Of a stretch of 64,000 bases of DNA, positions 35,112 through 42,972 are shown piece by piece. Under the pieces are notes generated by a model. The model saw only the letters and a program-made list of their open reading frames with translations. It was not told where the DNA came from and did no database searches. The DNA is from JAHECQ01 sp963775125 (lineage in GTDB: Bacteria > Actinomycetota > Acidimicrobiia > Acidimicrobiales > SZUA-35), in contig CAVZHQ010000006.1 in assembly GCA_963775125.1 (NCBI GenBank), positions 248,001 through 312,000 on the forward strand, read 5' to 3'. Made by a program: the position numbers and the translations under genes. How positions within the stretch are numbered: position 1 is the first letter of the stretch; each line of letters opens with the position of its first letter.

Positions 35112-35690
35112 GGGACGTACTGCTCACAGATGGCGGTCACGGTGCCGGCTTCGAAGGTGAGCCAATAGGTGGTGCCCTCGAAGCCGGTCGCCAGGTAATC
35201 GGCGAGTTGGTCCAGGCCGATCGTGCTGACGTCGGGTGACGTGTCGCCCTCGGGCGTTACGACGAGGGGAATCACTGAGGGGTCGATGATGGCGTTTCGC
35301 ATCTGGCTGTTTGCGTTGACGATGTAGTAGTCGTTGGGCGGTCCCTCGGGATCATCGGGGTTGTCGGCTTGGTAGGCCGTGACCGCGTCCTCGCCCGACA
35401 GCCACTGGACGACATCGAACTCCACTTCGGTCGCTTCGGGCGTGAATTCGAGCTTCTGCACGGCGTAGGTGCCCGATGCCTCGTCGAACACGGCGAGGCT
35501 GCTGCCCTCCGGACGCTCCGGGCAACCGTCGAATCGCTCCGGCCCAGCAGAGGTCGTGGTCGATGCGGTTGTCGATGTGGTTGTCGATGGTGGTGGTCGA
35601 TCCGGTCGTGGGGGCGTCAGCCGCCTCCGAGTTACTGCAGCCGCCGAACGCAATCAGGGCGACAACGGCGATGATGGGGGAGCGGCGCAT
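35108..35690 (-). CDS. Lipoprotein of unknown function, frame-shifted
   Basis: The N-terminus is a lipoprotein signal (IIAVVALIAFGGCSNSE, lipobox FGGC). A Thr/Ser linker follows, then a soluble domain in the next frame (RFDGCPERPEGSSLAVFDEA, LATGFEGTTYWLTFEAGTV). One extra C in the repetitive ACC run near 35590 explains the shift; repaired length is about 193 aa. I recognise no family. It sits between hpaH (TGATG overlap at 35690) and fhs (TTGA overlap), so all three are one transcription unit. Confidence 0.62.
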
Positions 35691-36499
35691 CAGACGAACC
35701 TGCAGGTGATGGCGCCCAAGGGGCCGTAGTCGACATGGAAGACATCGCCGGCTCGTGCGTCGAGGGGGCGGGTGAACGAGCCGGACAGGACCACGTGGCC
35801 GGGTTCGAGCCGGCGACCGATGGCGGCGTAGCGCCGGGCCAGCCAGGCGACTCCGTTTGCCGGATGGTTGAGCACGGCGGCTGCAACCCCGGACTCTTCG
35901 ATGGCGGCGTTGCGGTAGGCCAGAGCGGACACCCAGCGCAGGTCGACCTCGTCCGGTCCGACGGGCCGGCCGCCCAGGATGATGCCGGAGTCGGCGGCGT
36001 TGTCGGCGATGGTGTCACGGACCGTGCGGGCCCGCTTGAGCTCGGGGTGCACGCGGTACGAGCGGGCATCGATGAGTTCGAGCGCAGGTACGACGTAAGC
36101 AGTGGCCGACAGGACGTCGAGCAGGGTGGTGTCGAGGCCCGACAGCGGCTTGCCCATGACGAACGCCAACTCGACCTCGATCTTCGGGTCACAGAACGTG
36201 GCGGCTGTCAGCTCTGCGCCGTCGTCGTAGACCATGGTGTCGAGCAGGGCACCGAAGTCGGGTTCGTTGATCTGCATGGACGTCTGCATGGCCTTGGACG
36301 TCAGACCGATCTTGTGGCCGACCAGGCGTGCACCGTCAGCAATCTGGAGGTCGACCCACGCCTGCTGGATGGCGTAGGCGTCCTCCAGATCCATGTCGGG
36401 ATGGGTGAACGAGGGCGGTTCGATCTGCGTTGCCGAGCGCCGAGCCTCTTCGTGGGCTGTGGCCCATTGGGCGATCTGATCGGGGGTCATGGTGGCCAA
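35690..36499 (-). CDS. hpaH: 2-oxo-hept-4-ene-1,7-dioate hydratase (HpaH-like)
   Basis: A 269-residue fumarylacetoacetate-hydrolase-fold hydratase. It closely follows E. coli HpaH as I recall it: GHKIGLTSKAMQ, PKIEVELAFVMGKPL, DNAADSGIILGGRP and GVLNHPANGVAWLA-like VLNHPANGVAWLARR. HpaH hydrates the dienoate from homoprotocatechuate meta-cleavage; MhpD-type substrates are an alternative. No other meta-cleavage genes are present in the window, so its pathway is unclear. Start could be TTG at 36499 (AGGAG ten bases upstream) or ATG at 36490. Confidence 0.88.
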   Translation of the reverse strand: MATMTPDQIAQWATAHEEARRSATQIEPPSFTHPDMDLEDAYAIQQAWVDLQIADGARLVGHKIGLTSKAMQTSMQINEPDFGALLDTMVYDDGAELTAATFCDPKIEVELAFVMGKPLSGLDTTLLDVLSATAYVVPALELIDARSYRVHPELKRARTVRDTIADNAADSGIILGGRPVGPDEVDLRWVSALAYRNAAIEESGVAAAVLNHPANGVAWLARRYAAIGRRLEPGHVVLSGSFTRPLDARAGDVFHVDYGPLGAITCRFV

Positions 36500-36532
36500 G
36501 GCCGTTGTCTCCTGGGTAGGGGGCTCCGGGGT

Positions 36533-37096
36533 TCAGAACGGGCTCAGGCCCAACCGGTTCCGTAGCGAGATGAGTTCGCCAAGATGGTTGTAGCCGTGCC
36601 CGATTGCCTCCCAGGCGAGGAAGAAGTGGTTCGGTTTGCCGGCCCACATCGCGTAGAGCCAGTCGAACCGGTCCGTGGGAGTATCGAGCCCGGCGAGGGC
36701 GGCGGTGCTGTCGGGCACGGCCCCGAGGTCGGGGAGATCCGACGTCGTCACCCAGGCGACGGTCCGGTCGATCACGTCGAGCAGGTAGCCGCCGACCGCG
36801 GTCGGATCGAGCAACGCGGTGGTTTCACGGTCTTCGGCCTCAGCCAGGCCGCGCCAGGTATCGGAGGCGATGCCGACCCGATCGGCCCAGTCGTCGAGCA
36901 CCTCGGGTACCCGACGAACGACCGCGTTGACCGCCACATCGTGATGGCGCGCCGTGTGCCAGGCGATCGCGATCGGAGCCAGGCCGCCGCTGTCCACCGG
37001 GTGGGTCCAGAGCTCGGGTGGGACCACGTTCACGAAGCCGCCCAGGCGTTGGCGTAACGACGCCAGGTCGGCGGCAATCCATTCTTGGAGGTTCAC
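36533..37096 (-). CDS. DinB-superfamily protein
   Basis: A 187-residue four-helix-bundle protein of the DinB/MDMPI superfamily. Potential metal ligands are His in AWHTARHHD (residues 47-53) and in GHGYNHLGEL near the C-terminus, the classic three-histidine pattern. Actinobacterial members are often mycothiol- or bacillithiol-dependent transferases. No specific reaction can be assigned. The GTG start at 37096 lies seven bases after a -10 box. Confidence 0.78.
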   Translation of the reverse strand: MNLQEWIAADLASLRQRLGGFVNVVPPELWTHPVDSGGLAPIAIAWHTARHHDVAVNAVVRRVPEVLDDWADRVGIASDTWRGLAEAEDRETTALLDPTAVGGYLLDVIDRTVAWVTTSDLPDLGAVPDSTAALAGLDTPTDRFDWLYAMWAGKPNHFFLAWEAIGHGYNHLGELISLRNRLGLSPF

Positions 37097-37103
37097 CTGC
37101 GTG

Positions 37104-37109
37104 ACGGTA
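37104..37109 (-). promoter_or_regulatory. -10 box, leaderless start of DinB-like gene
   Basis: TACCGT on the minus strand, seven bases before the GTG at 37096. Confidence 0.5.
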
Positions 37110-37115
37110 GCGGGC

Positions 37116-37989
37116 TCAGTGACCAGGGACGGGATCGGGCGTGACCAGCAGCGCCTCCTGGACGAGTGCGCCCACCCTGCGGCCGTCGAGCGTGATCAAG
37201 TCGCCACGGGCAAGCCCTCGTCCGCCCTGGGTGGCCGGTGCCTCGTGGGTGAAGAGCGTCCACTCGTCGGCCCGGGACGGCTCGTAGAAGTACATCGAGT
37301 GATCGAGGCTCAGTATGTTGAAGCCGGTATCGGTCCAACTACGCGCGTGCGGGTACATCGTCACGTCGCTGATGGTCTTGTCGCTCATCCAGGCCAGCAG
37401 GGCGGCGTGCAGCACAGGGTCGTCGGTCGGCACCTGGCCGAGCAGTCGCATCCAGATGTGCTGGATGCCGGTGATGGGCGATCGTGGCCGAGGTGCCGGC
37501 AGCGTCCTGAAAGCGCAGGTCGACCGGAAGCTCCTCGGCGAACCAGGGATGGTCCTGATTGTCGCTGAGGTCGCGGACCCAGTCCCGGTAGTGGGTGAAG
37601 GAGGTGGGATCGAGCGAGGGGTCGACCGAGGTCGGCTCCTGGTAATCCAGCCCGCTGGTCGGAACCTGGAACGACATCATCTGTCGGAAGATCTCTCGGC
37701 CATCCTGGGAGGCGACGACCGACCGATGGCTGAAGGACCGCCCGTCTCGAATTCGCTCGACCTTGTAGTCAATGGGCGTGAACGCGCCGCCGGCGCGCAC
37801 GAAGTACGCGTGCAGCGAGTGAGGAGCTCGACCGCTCTCGACCGTGGCGCCCGCAGCAATGAGAGCCTGGGCCAGCAGCTGGCCTCCGTACACGGTCCGG
37901 TCTCGCTCGGCAGGCGAGCGCCCGACGAAGTGATCGACGCCATCACCCGGCTCGACCGCGACGATGTCGAGGAGCTGGTCGACGTTCAT
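37116..37989 (-). CDS. tesB: Acyl-CoA thioesterase II (TesB-like), frame-shifted
   Basis: A double-hotdog thioesterase of about 290 residues after repair that hydrolyses acyl-CoA to free acid and CoA. The first half has RTVYGGQLLAQALIAA and SLHAYFVRAG; the second half has HIWMRLLGQVP, the catalytic-region LSLDHSMYFYEP and GRGLARGDLI. The halves are in different frames; one G too many in the run at 37476-37478 explains this (restored TIAITGIQHIWM). Nothing in the context identifies its acyl substrate. Confidence 0.87.
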
Positions 37990-38068
37990 GCTCTGCTACC
38001 ACGGTGACGAGGGTTACCACGCGACTCGGCCATGGGGGCGACGGTAGTGCCCGATCACCCCGACTGGA

Positions 38069-39391
38069 CTAGGTCTTGGTTGCAGTACCCGTTCCGTCTC
38101 GCTGGTACACCACGACGCGATTGGTGTCGGGTTCGCGTCTCGTGGCGGTGACAAGGCCGGTCACGGCGTCTCGTTCGATGGTCCAGGTCGGGCCGTGGAC
38201 CAACCGGTGGTGATGTCGGCAGAGAAGGACCAAGTTGTCGAGATTGGTTCGGCCACCGCGGCTCCAGTGGCGGAGGTGGTGGGCGTCGCAGTGATGGGCC
38301 GGGCGGGTGCAGGTGGGGAAATCGCAACCTCGGTCGCGGTGGGCGAGGGCCGTTCGTTGGGCGGCGCTGACCACCGGGGTGGATCGACCGAGGTCGAGCG
38401 GGCTGCCGCCAGGTCCGGTGAGCAGCCGTTGGATGGATGCGTCGCACATCAGGAGTTCGGCGATGTCGGCGGGGAGGGGTTGGCCGAGTTGGTTGTGACG
38501 CCGGATGGTGTCGAGCGCGGGTTGCAGGCGGTCGTCGTCCCACAGCTCGGGGAGGTGCCGGGTCAGGGTGTCGAGATCGATGACCACGGCAGCCCGGTTC
38601 CGGCTGCGACTCGAGGCGCTTGCGGGCTCGTCCTGACTTCCGGTTCCGTTGAGGCTGGTCCCGTTCAAGTAGTGGTGGGCGAGGTCGGCGAGCGCGTCTG
38701 CGTTGCGCTGGGCGTTGGTTCGCTTGACGGGGGCGTCGGCAGGGTCGGGCCGGTTGAGGAGGGCGAGGGCTTCACCGACGACGGCGGCTTGGTCGGCGGA
38801 GAGACGTCCGACGACATCGGCCTGGCCGAACAGCGTGGGGGAGAACCGAAGGTGACCGGCCGGGAGTTCGGTGGGGCAGACGTCGTTGTCGACGAGATCG
38901 GCCCAGTGTTCGCACACGGTTCGGTAGTCGTCGAGGCCGAGCGTGCAGGCGTATCCGACGAGTTGCTCGGCGAACTTGTGCAGGTGGTCGTGGCGGGGCT
39001 GGGTTGCGACCCGCTCGAGCAGACGCACGTGGGACAGGCTGGTCGAGCCGTTGGTCAACGCGGAGCGCAAGCCGGGCAACAGAAGCAGAACACGGGCGGT
39101 GTGGGCGAACCGGCGTGCGGTGGGCACATCGAGGCTGAGTCGACGTCGGAGCCAAGCGGTCAGCGACGAGGCACCATCGGCTCGGAAGGCCTCACCGTCG
39201 ACGACGTCGGCCAACGTGTCCAGCAGCTGGATCTCGGCGGCCTCGAGCCGATCGGCCGAAGACTGGACTGAAGCGAGCAGCGTGTCGCCGGCCTCGTACT
39301 CGAAGAGGTAGGTGGAGGAAGTGGCGCCGACCCACCCGGTTGCCGGCGAGTCCGTTTCGACCGCATCTGTTTCGAGGAACGTCGAAGCCAT
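38069..39391 (-). CDS. DUF222-HNH endonuclease (13E12 repeat family type)
   Basis: A 440-residue protein. Residues about 20-300 are the DUF222 domain, abundant in actinobacteria (VDGEAFRADGASSLTAWLR, SLSHVRLLERVA). The C-terminus is an HNH nuclease finger with the zinc cysteine and histidines (CDFPTCTRPAHHCDAHH, then NLVLLCRHHHRLVHG). These multicopy genes resemble mobile or intron-type nucleases, but no mobility signal flanks this one. A truncated relative of the DUF222 part is fused to the membrane protein at 57882. The start at 39391 is set by the -10 box. Confidence 0.88.
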   Translation of the reverse strand: MASTFLETDAVETDSPATGWVGATSSTYLFEYEAGDTLLASVQSSADRLEAAEIQLLDTLADVVDGEAFRADGASSLTAWLRRRLSLDVPTARRFAHTARVLLLLPGLRSALTNGSTSLSHVRLLERVATQPRHDHLHKFAEQLVGYACTLGLDDYRTVCEHWADLVDNDVCPTELPAGHLRFSPTLFGQADVVGRLSADQAAVVGEALALLNRPDPADAPVKRTNAQRNADALADLAHHYLNGTSLNGTGSQDEPASASSRSRNRAAVVIDLDTLTRHLPELWDDDRLQPALDTIRRHNQLGQPLPADIAELLMCDASIQRLLTGPGGSPLDLGRSTPVVSAAQRTALAHRDRGCDFPTCTRPAHHCDAHHLRHWSRGGRTNLDNLVLLCRHHHRLVHGPTWTIERDAVTGLVTATRREPDTNRVVVYQRDGTGTATKT

Positions 39392-39397
39392 GCGTGG

Positions 39398-39403
39398 ATG
39401 ATA
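39398..39403 (-). promoter_or_regulatory. -10 box, leaderless start of HNH endonuclease gene
   Basis: TATCAT on the minus strand, six bases before the ATG at 39391. Confidence 0.5.
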
Positions 39404-39446
39404 GCACGCATGTTCGTAACATAGACAAGAATTGAAGAATAAAAGA

Positions 39447-40391
39447 TCAACCAGCAGCGCGTTTGAACACGTTTGGAGGAAACGATCGAGCGGCGATGCA
39501 TTGCTCGGACCAATGCTCGAGTTGCTCGACGATGGTGACGAAGTCGAGTCCGATGGCATCGATGATCGGCTGCTGGAGCTGATCGGTGTCGAGTTCGATC
39601 TGGTCTCGGAACGCACGACCTTCCGCGGACAGTCGATTCTCTTGCACCCCGTGGTTGGGCAGCGAGTCGTCGTCGATGAGGCCTCGGGCGCGCAGTCGCT
39701 GTGCTGCGGCGTCGAGCACCTCGGCCGACCAGGCACGGCTGGCGCTGTAGGTGCCGAATGGATAGCCCACCCAGAGCTCGGTGAGAATGTTCATCTCGAC
39801 GGGGTCGAGGCCGCGCTGGACGCAGACGGCGATGTGCGTGTCGCCGCGATGTTCACGGGCCAATTCGCAAGCGCGCCAGATGGTCCCGAGCGGTGAGGTC
39901 GGCCAGTCCTGGTCGAGCAACCCGGCGTACAGCGGCTTGGCCGCGGTGTGCGCGCAGCTCGTCGCGGCTCGCAACGTGTCGGCCGTCTTCCGCAGACTCG
40001 AGTCGTCTCTCCCCAAGCCGAGGGCAGCCTCGAGGCTCGTGATGGTTGCCTCCGTGCGAGTCTCGAGCACGGCGCTGCGCTCGGCCTCGGTCCTCGCTCT
40101 GAGGTAGGCGCCGGTCAGAAAGGAGGGTTCGAACACGGCAAACGACGAGACAACGACGCCCGGCGATGGCTCGCCCAGCGCTGCCGCTCGGCCCCAGACG
40201 TAGCCGGTGAAGAAGTCGAGTCCGAGGCCGGTCAACGCGTCGACGGTCGTGCGGGACCAGACCGCGTGCATCGCCAAGGGTTCGATGGCGTCCCGGAAGC
40301 GGCGGGCGGGGGAGGGTTCTTGCGTGGGTGGAGCAACCGCGTCGGCCGGCGATGGCGCGAAGGCGGCAGCAATGACGTCGTCGTAGTTCAT
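39447..40391 (-). CDS. SCO6745-family protein
   Basis: A 314-residue soluble, helical protein resembling the actinobacterial SCO6745/EvbL family as I recall it: ARRFRDAIEPLAMHAVWSR near the start, FTGYVWGRAAALG, and NHGVQENRLSAEGRAFRDQIE near the C-terminus. The C-terminal half has a winged-helix look (AAQRLRARGLIDDD) but its role is unknown; relatives occur both alone and in antibiotic clusters. It lies 36 bases downstream of the RidA gene on the same strand. Confidence 0.7.
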   Translation of the reverse strand: MNYDDVIAAAFAPSPADAVAPPTQEPSPARRFRDAIEPLAMHAVWSRTTVDALTGLGLDFFTGYVWGRAAALGEPSPGVVVSSFAVFEPSFLTGAYLRARTEAERSAVLETRTEATITSLEAALGLGRDDSSLRKTADTLRAATSCAHTAAKPLYAGLLDQDWPTSPLGTIWRACELAREHRGDTHIAVCVQRGLDPVEMNILTELWVGYPFGTYSASRAWSAEVLDAAAQRLRARGLIDDDSLPNHGVQENRLSAEGRAFRDQIELDTDQLQQPIIDAIGLDFVTIVEQLEHWSEQCIAARSFPPNVFKRAAG

Positions 40392-40427
40392 AGCGGTCTC
40401 GATCTCATACTGTCTCGGTTCGTCCGT

Positions 40428-40826
40428 TCAGCGTCTGGGGTGGATGGAAGCAGTGATCTCGATCTCGATGAGACCGACGATCAGGGGAGCGCCGACGGTT
40501 GTCCGGCACGGGTAGGGCGCATCGAACACGTCGAGGAAGACCTCGTTCCAGGCTGCGAACTCATCGAGGTTCACCAGATGCGCGTTGACCTTGACCACAT
40601 GGTCGAGGGACAGTCCGAGATCTTCGAGGATGTCGGCGAAGATCCCGAGCGTGTGCCTGGCTTGGGCTGCGGTGTCACCGTCGATCGCCTGACCGGTCTC
40701 CAGATCGAGACCGGTCAGGCCACTGAACATGATGATGTCTCCGACCTGGATGGCGGTCGAGTTCTTGATGCCGTAGCGGGCCATGGCCGCTTCGAGACGG
40801 GGAGTCGTTGCGTGCACGGTGATCAT
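40428..40826 (-). CDS. RidA/YjgF-family protein
   Basis: A 132-residue RidA-superfamily trimeric protein. Features are GDIIMFSGLTGLDLETGQ, DILEDLGLSLDHVVKVNAHLVN and PYPCRTTVGAPLIVGLIEIEI. The substrate-anchoring arginine of RidA is present in CRTTV. It may deaminate reactive enamines, but paralogues have diverse roles. The ATG at 40826 follows a -10 box by six bases, so the in-frame GTG at 40844 is rejected. Confidence 0.88.
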   Translation of the reverse strand: MITVHATTPRLEAAMARYGIKNSTAIQVGDIIMFSGLTGLDLETGQAIDGDTAAQARHTLGIFADILEDLGLSLDHVVKVNAHLVNLDEFAAWNEVFLDVFDAPYPCRTTVGAPLIVGLIEIEITASIHPRR

Positions 40827-40832
40827 GCAGGC

Positions 40833-40838
40833 AACGTA
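40833..40838 (-). promoter_or_regulatory. -10 box, leaderless start of RidA gene
   Basis: TACGTT on the minus strand, six bases before the ATG at 40826. Confidence 0.5.
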
Positions 40839-40863
40839 GTGCACGGCCCCGCGGGGCGACCGA

Positions 40864-41546
40864 TCAGATGCCGGTGCCGCTCAGGTAATAGCTGACGTCG
40901 CTAAGGGCGCGAATCAGGCTCGGGTGATCGGTCTCGAAGTGGTGGATGGCGTCACGAAGACGGCCCTTGCTGGGTTCCGGGGCAGTTCCCAGCTCTTCCT
41001 CGGCCTCGATCTTCAGCGCGGTGAGTTCGGGTGTGGGCTCCTGGCGCTCGATGACGTCGAGCAGGCGCTCGACGGCGGCCGACAGGCCGGGGTCGGTCGT
41101 CCCCTCGCCGGGGGGACGACCAGGACCGGCACCGGTGACACTTTCAGCAATGATGATGCGACGCTGCCGAAGACGACGCGGTGGGCGGCTCGATGTCGAT
41201 GATCGGTGAGCACGATCATCGCGGCATTGTGCTCCTGGGCTTCGTTGACCAGGACCTCGACGGTCGGGCCGGTCACAACTGCGGCACTGGTCGTGACGCC
41301 CAGCTCCCGGAGCGAGTCGGCCATCGCTTCGAGCTCGTCGGACTCACGCTCGAGTTTCGCGGCACGAGCTTCCTCGTCGTAGGCCCCGCCCGGCTCGTCG
41401 AAGCCGATGAACGCCGGGTCTGGCGCAGCGACGTGGACCAAGCGGACCGGCCAGCCGGACGCCCCGGACAGTTCAGCGACCGAAGCCAACTGGTTGGCAG
41501 ACGCGGGCAGGTCTACAGCGACAACGATCGATCTCGGCGCGGCCAT
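40864..41546 (-). CDS. Universal stress protein, apparently fused to a DUF4404 domain through a frameshift
   Basis: The first 140 residues form a UspA domain (SIVVAVDLPASANQ, AAMIVLTDHRHRAAHRVVFGSVASSLL, SPVPVLVVPP). In that frame the end degenerates after VVPP. If the run of six G at 41110-41115 is one base short, the frame continues as GEGTTDPGLSAAVERLLDVI, then FETDHPSLIRALSDVSYYLS and a final GTGI, a clear DUF4404-like helical domain ending at 40864. Total is about 227 aa. A two-gene arrangement is possible but no separate start codon or ribosome site is evident for the second part. Confidence 0.68.
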
Positions 41547-41635
41547 TGGTGGCTCCCTTGCTTTCGGTGGAGCCCGATGATGCCCTGATTCTGTCCGCGG
41601 AGCCAGGGGACAAGGTCACCGACCGGCTGTGGTCG

Positions 41636-41680
41636 CTCAGGAGGACAGTCACTCAGGAGGACAGTCACTCAGGAGGACAG
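41636..41680. repeat. 16-bp tandem repeat spanning the stop codon of the HAD gene
   Basis: Three copies of CTCAGGAGGACAG begin at 41636, 41652 and 41668. On the minus strand each reads CTGTCCTCCTGA, so the terminal codons and stop of the gene are present three times. Confidence 0.85.
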
Positions 41681-42445
41681 CCCGAGGAGGTCGAGGACCT
41701 GGCGGATGTCGGTGATGATGTGATCGGGCGAGCGTTCCGGACCATCCGCAATGCTGTCCGGGAACACGCCTGATCCTTGGGTGGTCAGCACCGAGCGTAT
41801 GCCCACCCGGTTGGCGCCCACGATGTCCATGTCGATCATGTCGCCGATGAACACAGCCTCGCTCGCCGCGACGCCCAAGGCAGCAAGCGCCTGCTCGAAG
41901 ATCCGCGGGTCGGGCTTGCAGGACCGGGCGGCTTCGCTGCTGAGCACGAGGTCGAGATGCGGTCGCAGTCCGCATCCATCGACAAGACGCTGGAGTGGCG
42001 CTTCGTCGTTGACGCTGACGATGCCGGTGGCGATTCCGTTGTCGCGGAGGGCGGCGAGCACCTCGAGGGTCCCCGGATAGAGCGTCGTATGGTCGACCCA
42101 ACCATCCATTGTCATGGTGATGAACTTCTCCCACCGATCGGGGTCGACACTTACCCCGGCTAAATCCAGGGTGAGGGCGAAACCGCGCATCATGACGTCG
42201 ATCGTGAGGTAGAACGGCTGACCTCTAACCTCGGCCATGGCTTGAGTCATCCCTGAAGGCAATGCGGCGAGGACTTGGCGCAACACAGGATCAGGATGAT
42301 CCTCCACGAGCCAACTGAGCGATGTCCTGTTCGCGGTCACGGCGTCGTGTTGAGAATGCAGCGTCCCGGTCATGTCGAACAGAACCGCTCGGGGCCGCTC
42401 GATGGTCGAACCTGATCCGCTCGCTGGTGATGACTCGATGGTCAT
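41669..42445 (-). CDS. HAD-family hydrolase
   Basis: A 258-residue haloacid-dehalogenase-fold phosphatase. Motif I is LFDMTGTLHSQHD: the usual nucleophile DxDGT is present as DMTGT, so the second catalytic aspartate is replaced by threonine. Motif II is GIVSVNDE, and motifs III/IV are CKPDPRIFE and VFIGDMIDMDIVGA. The replaced general-acid residue is as in phosphonatase- and phosphomutase-unlike members, so activity may be altered. ATG at 42445 is chosen from GGAGG 12 bases upstream; in-frame starts upstream lack one. Confidence 0.82.
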   Translation of the reverse strand: MTIESSPASGSGSTIERPRAVLFDMTGTLHSQHDAVTANRTSLSWLVEDHPDPVLRQVLAALPSGMTQAMAEVRGQPFYLTIDVMMRGFALTLDLAGVSVDPDRWEKFITMTMDGWVDHTTLYPGTLEVLAALRDNGIATGIVSVNDEAPLQRLVDGCGLRPHLDLVLSSEAARSCKPDPRIFEQALAALGVAASEAVFIGDMIDMDIVGANRVGIRSVLTTQGSGVFPDSIADGPERSPDHIITDIRQVLDLLGLSS

Positions 42446-42532
42446 GACGTTTCCCTCCGTCGTTCCCTGGCTGGTAGTCCAAGACACTAGCGATCAGTCT
42501 GGATAGGTCAAGGGCCCACGGCGCGGTTGCGG

Positions 42533-42538
42533 TACGAT
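42533..42538 (+). promoter_or_regulatory. -10 box, leaderless start of PH-domain gene
   Basis: TACGAT followed by six bases and the GTG at 42545. Confidence 0.45.
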
Positions 42539-42544
42539 CGGCGG

Positions 42545-42961
42545 GTGACGGCCCTTCAGACACGCGGCGGGAAACTGGCCATGGCCGCCTTCATCCTCTT
42601 GGCCGCCGTTGCCTTCCAGCGGATGCTTGCAGGCCAAGGAGCAGCTCCTTTGTTCTCGTCGCTCTTGGCGCTCGCTCTTCTCTACCAGGCGTTCGCCACC
42701 TGGCGCAGCGGCGTCACCGTCGACGGGGAAGCGGTGGTAGTTCGTAATCGTTACCGCACGATGACCGTGCCGCTGTTGTCGGTCCAACGGCTCGAGGTCC
42801 GGCGCGGCTGGCGGGGCCGTTCCTTGGTGGTTCGATCCGCAGATGGCCAGGTCGCTGCCTCGGCGGTGTACTTCGGTGAGACCGACGACGAGATTCGAAC
42901 GAAGCTACCGCCCGAATTGGCTGGACTTTTGGCGACCCAACCGCCCACTGCGCTTTCTTGA
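42545..42961 (+). CDS. Small membrane protein with bacterial PH domain
   Basis: A 138-residue protein: two hydrophobic helices (AMAAFILLAAVAFQRM, LFSSLLALALLYQAF) followed by a short beta-rich region of the bacterial PH/PH-6 kind (GVTVDGEAVVVRNRYRTMTV, LLSVQRLEVRRG). Such proteins are common in actinobacteria with no defined role. It ends 11 bases from the convergent ABC exporter gene. Confidence 0.72.
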   Translation: MTALQTRGGKLAMAAFILLAAVAFQRMLAGQGAAPLFSSLLALALLYQAFATWRSGVTVDGEAVVVRNRYRTMTVPLLSVQRLEVRRGWRGRSLVVRSADGQVAASAVYFGETDDEIRTKLPPELAGLLATQPPTALS

Positions 42962-42972
42962 CGGAGAGGCGG

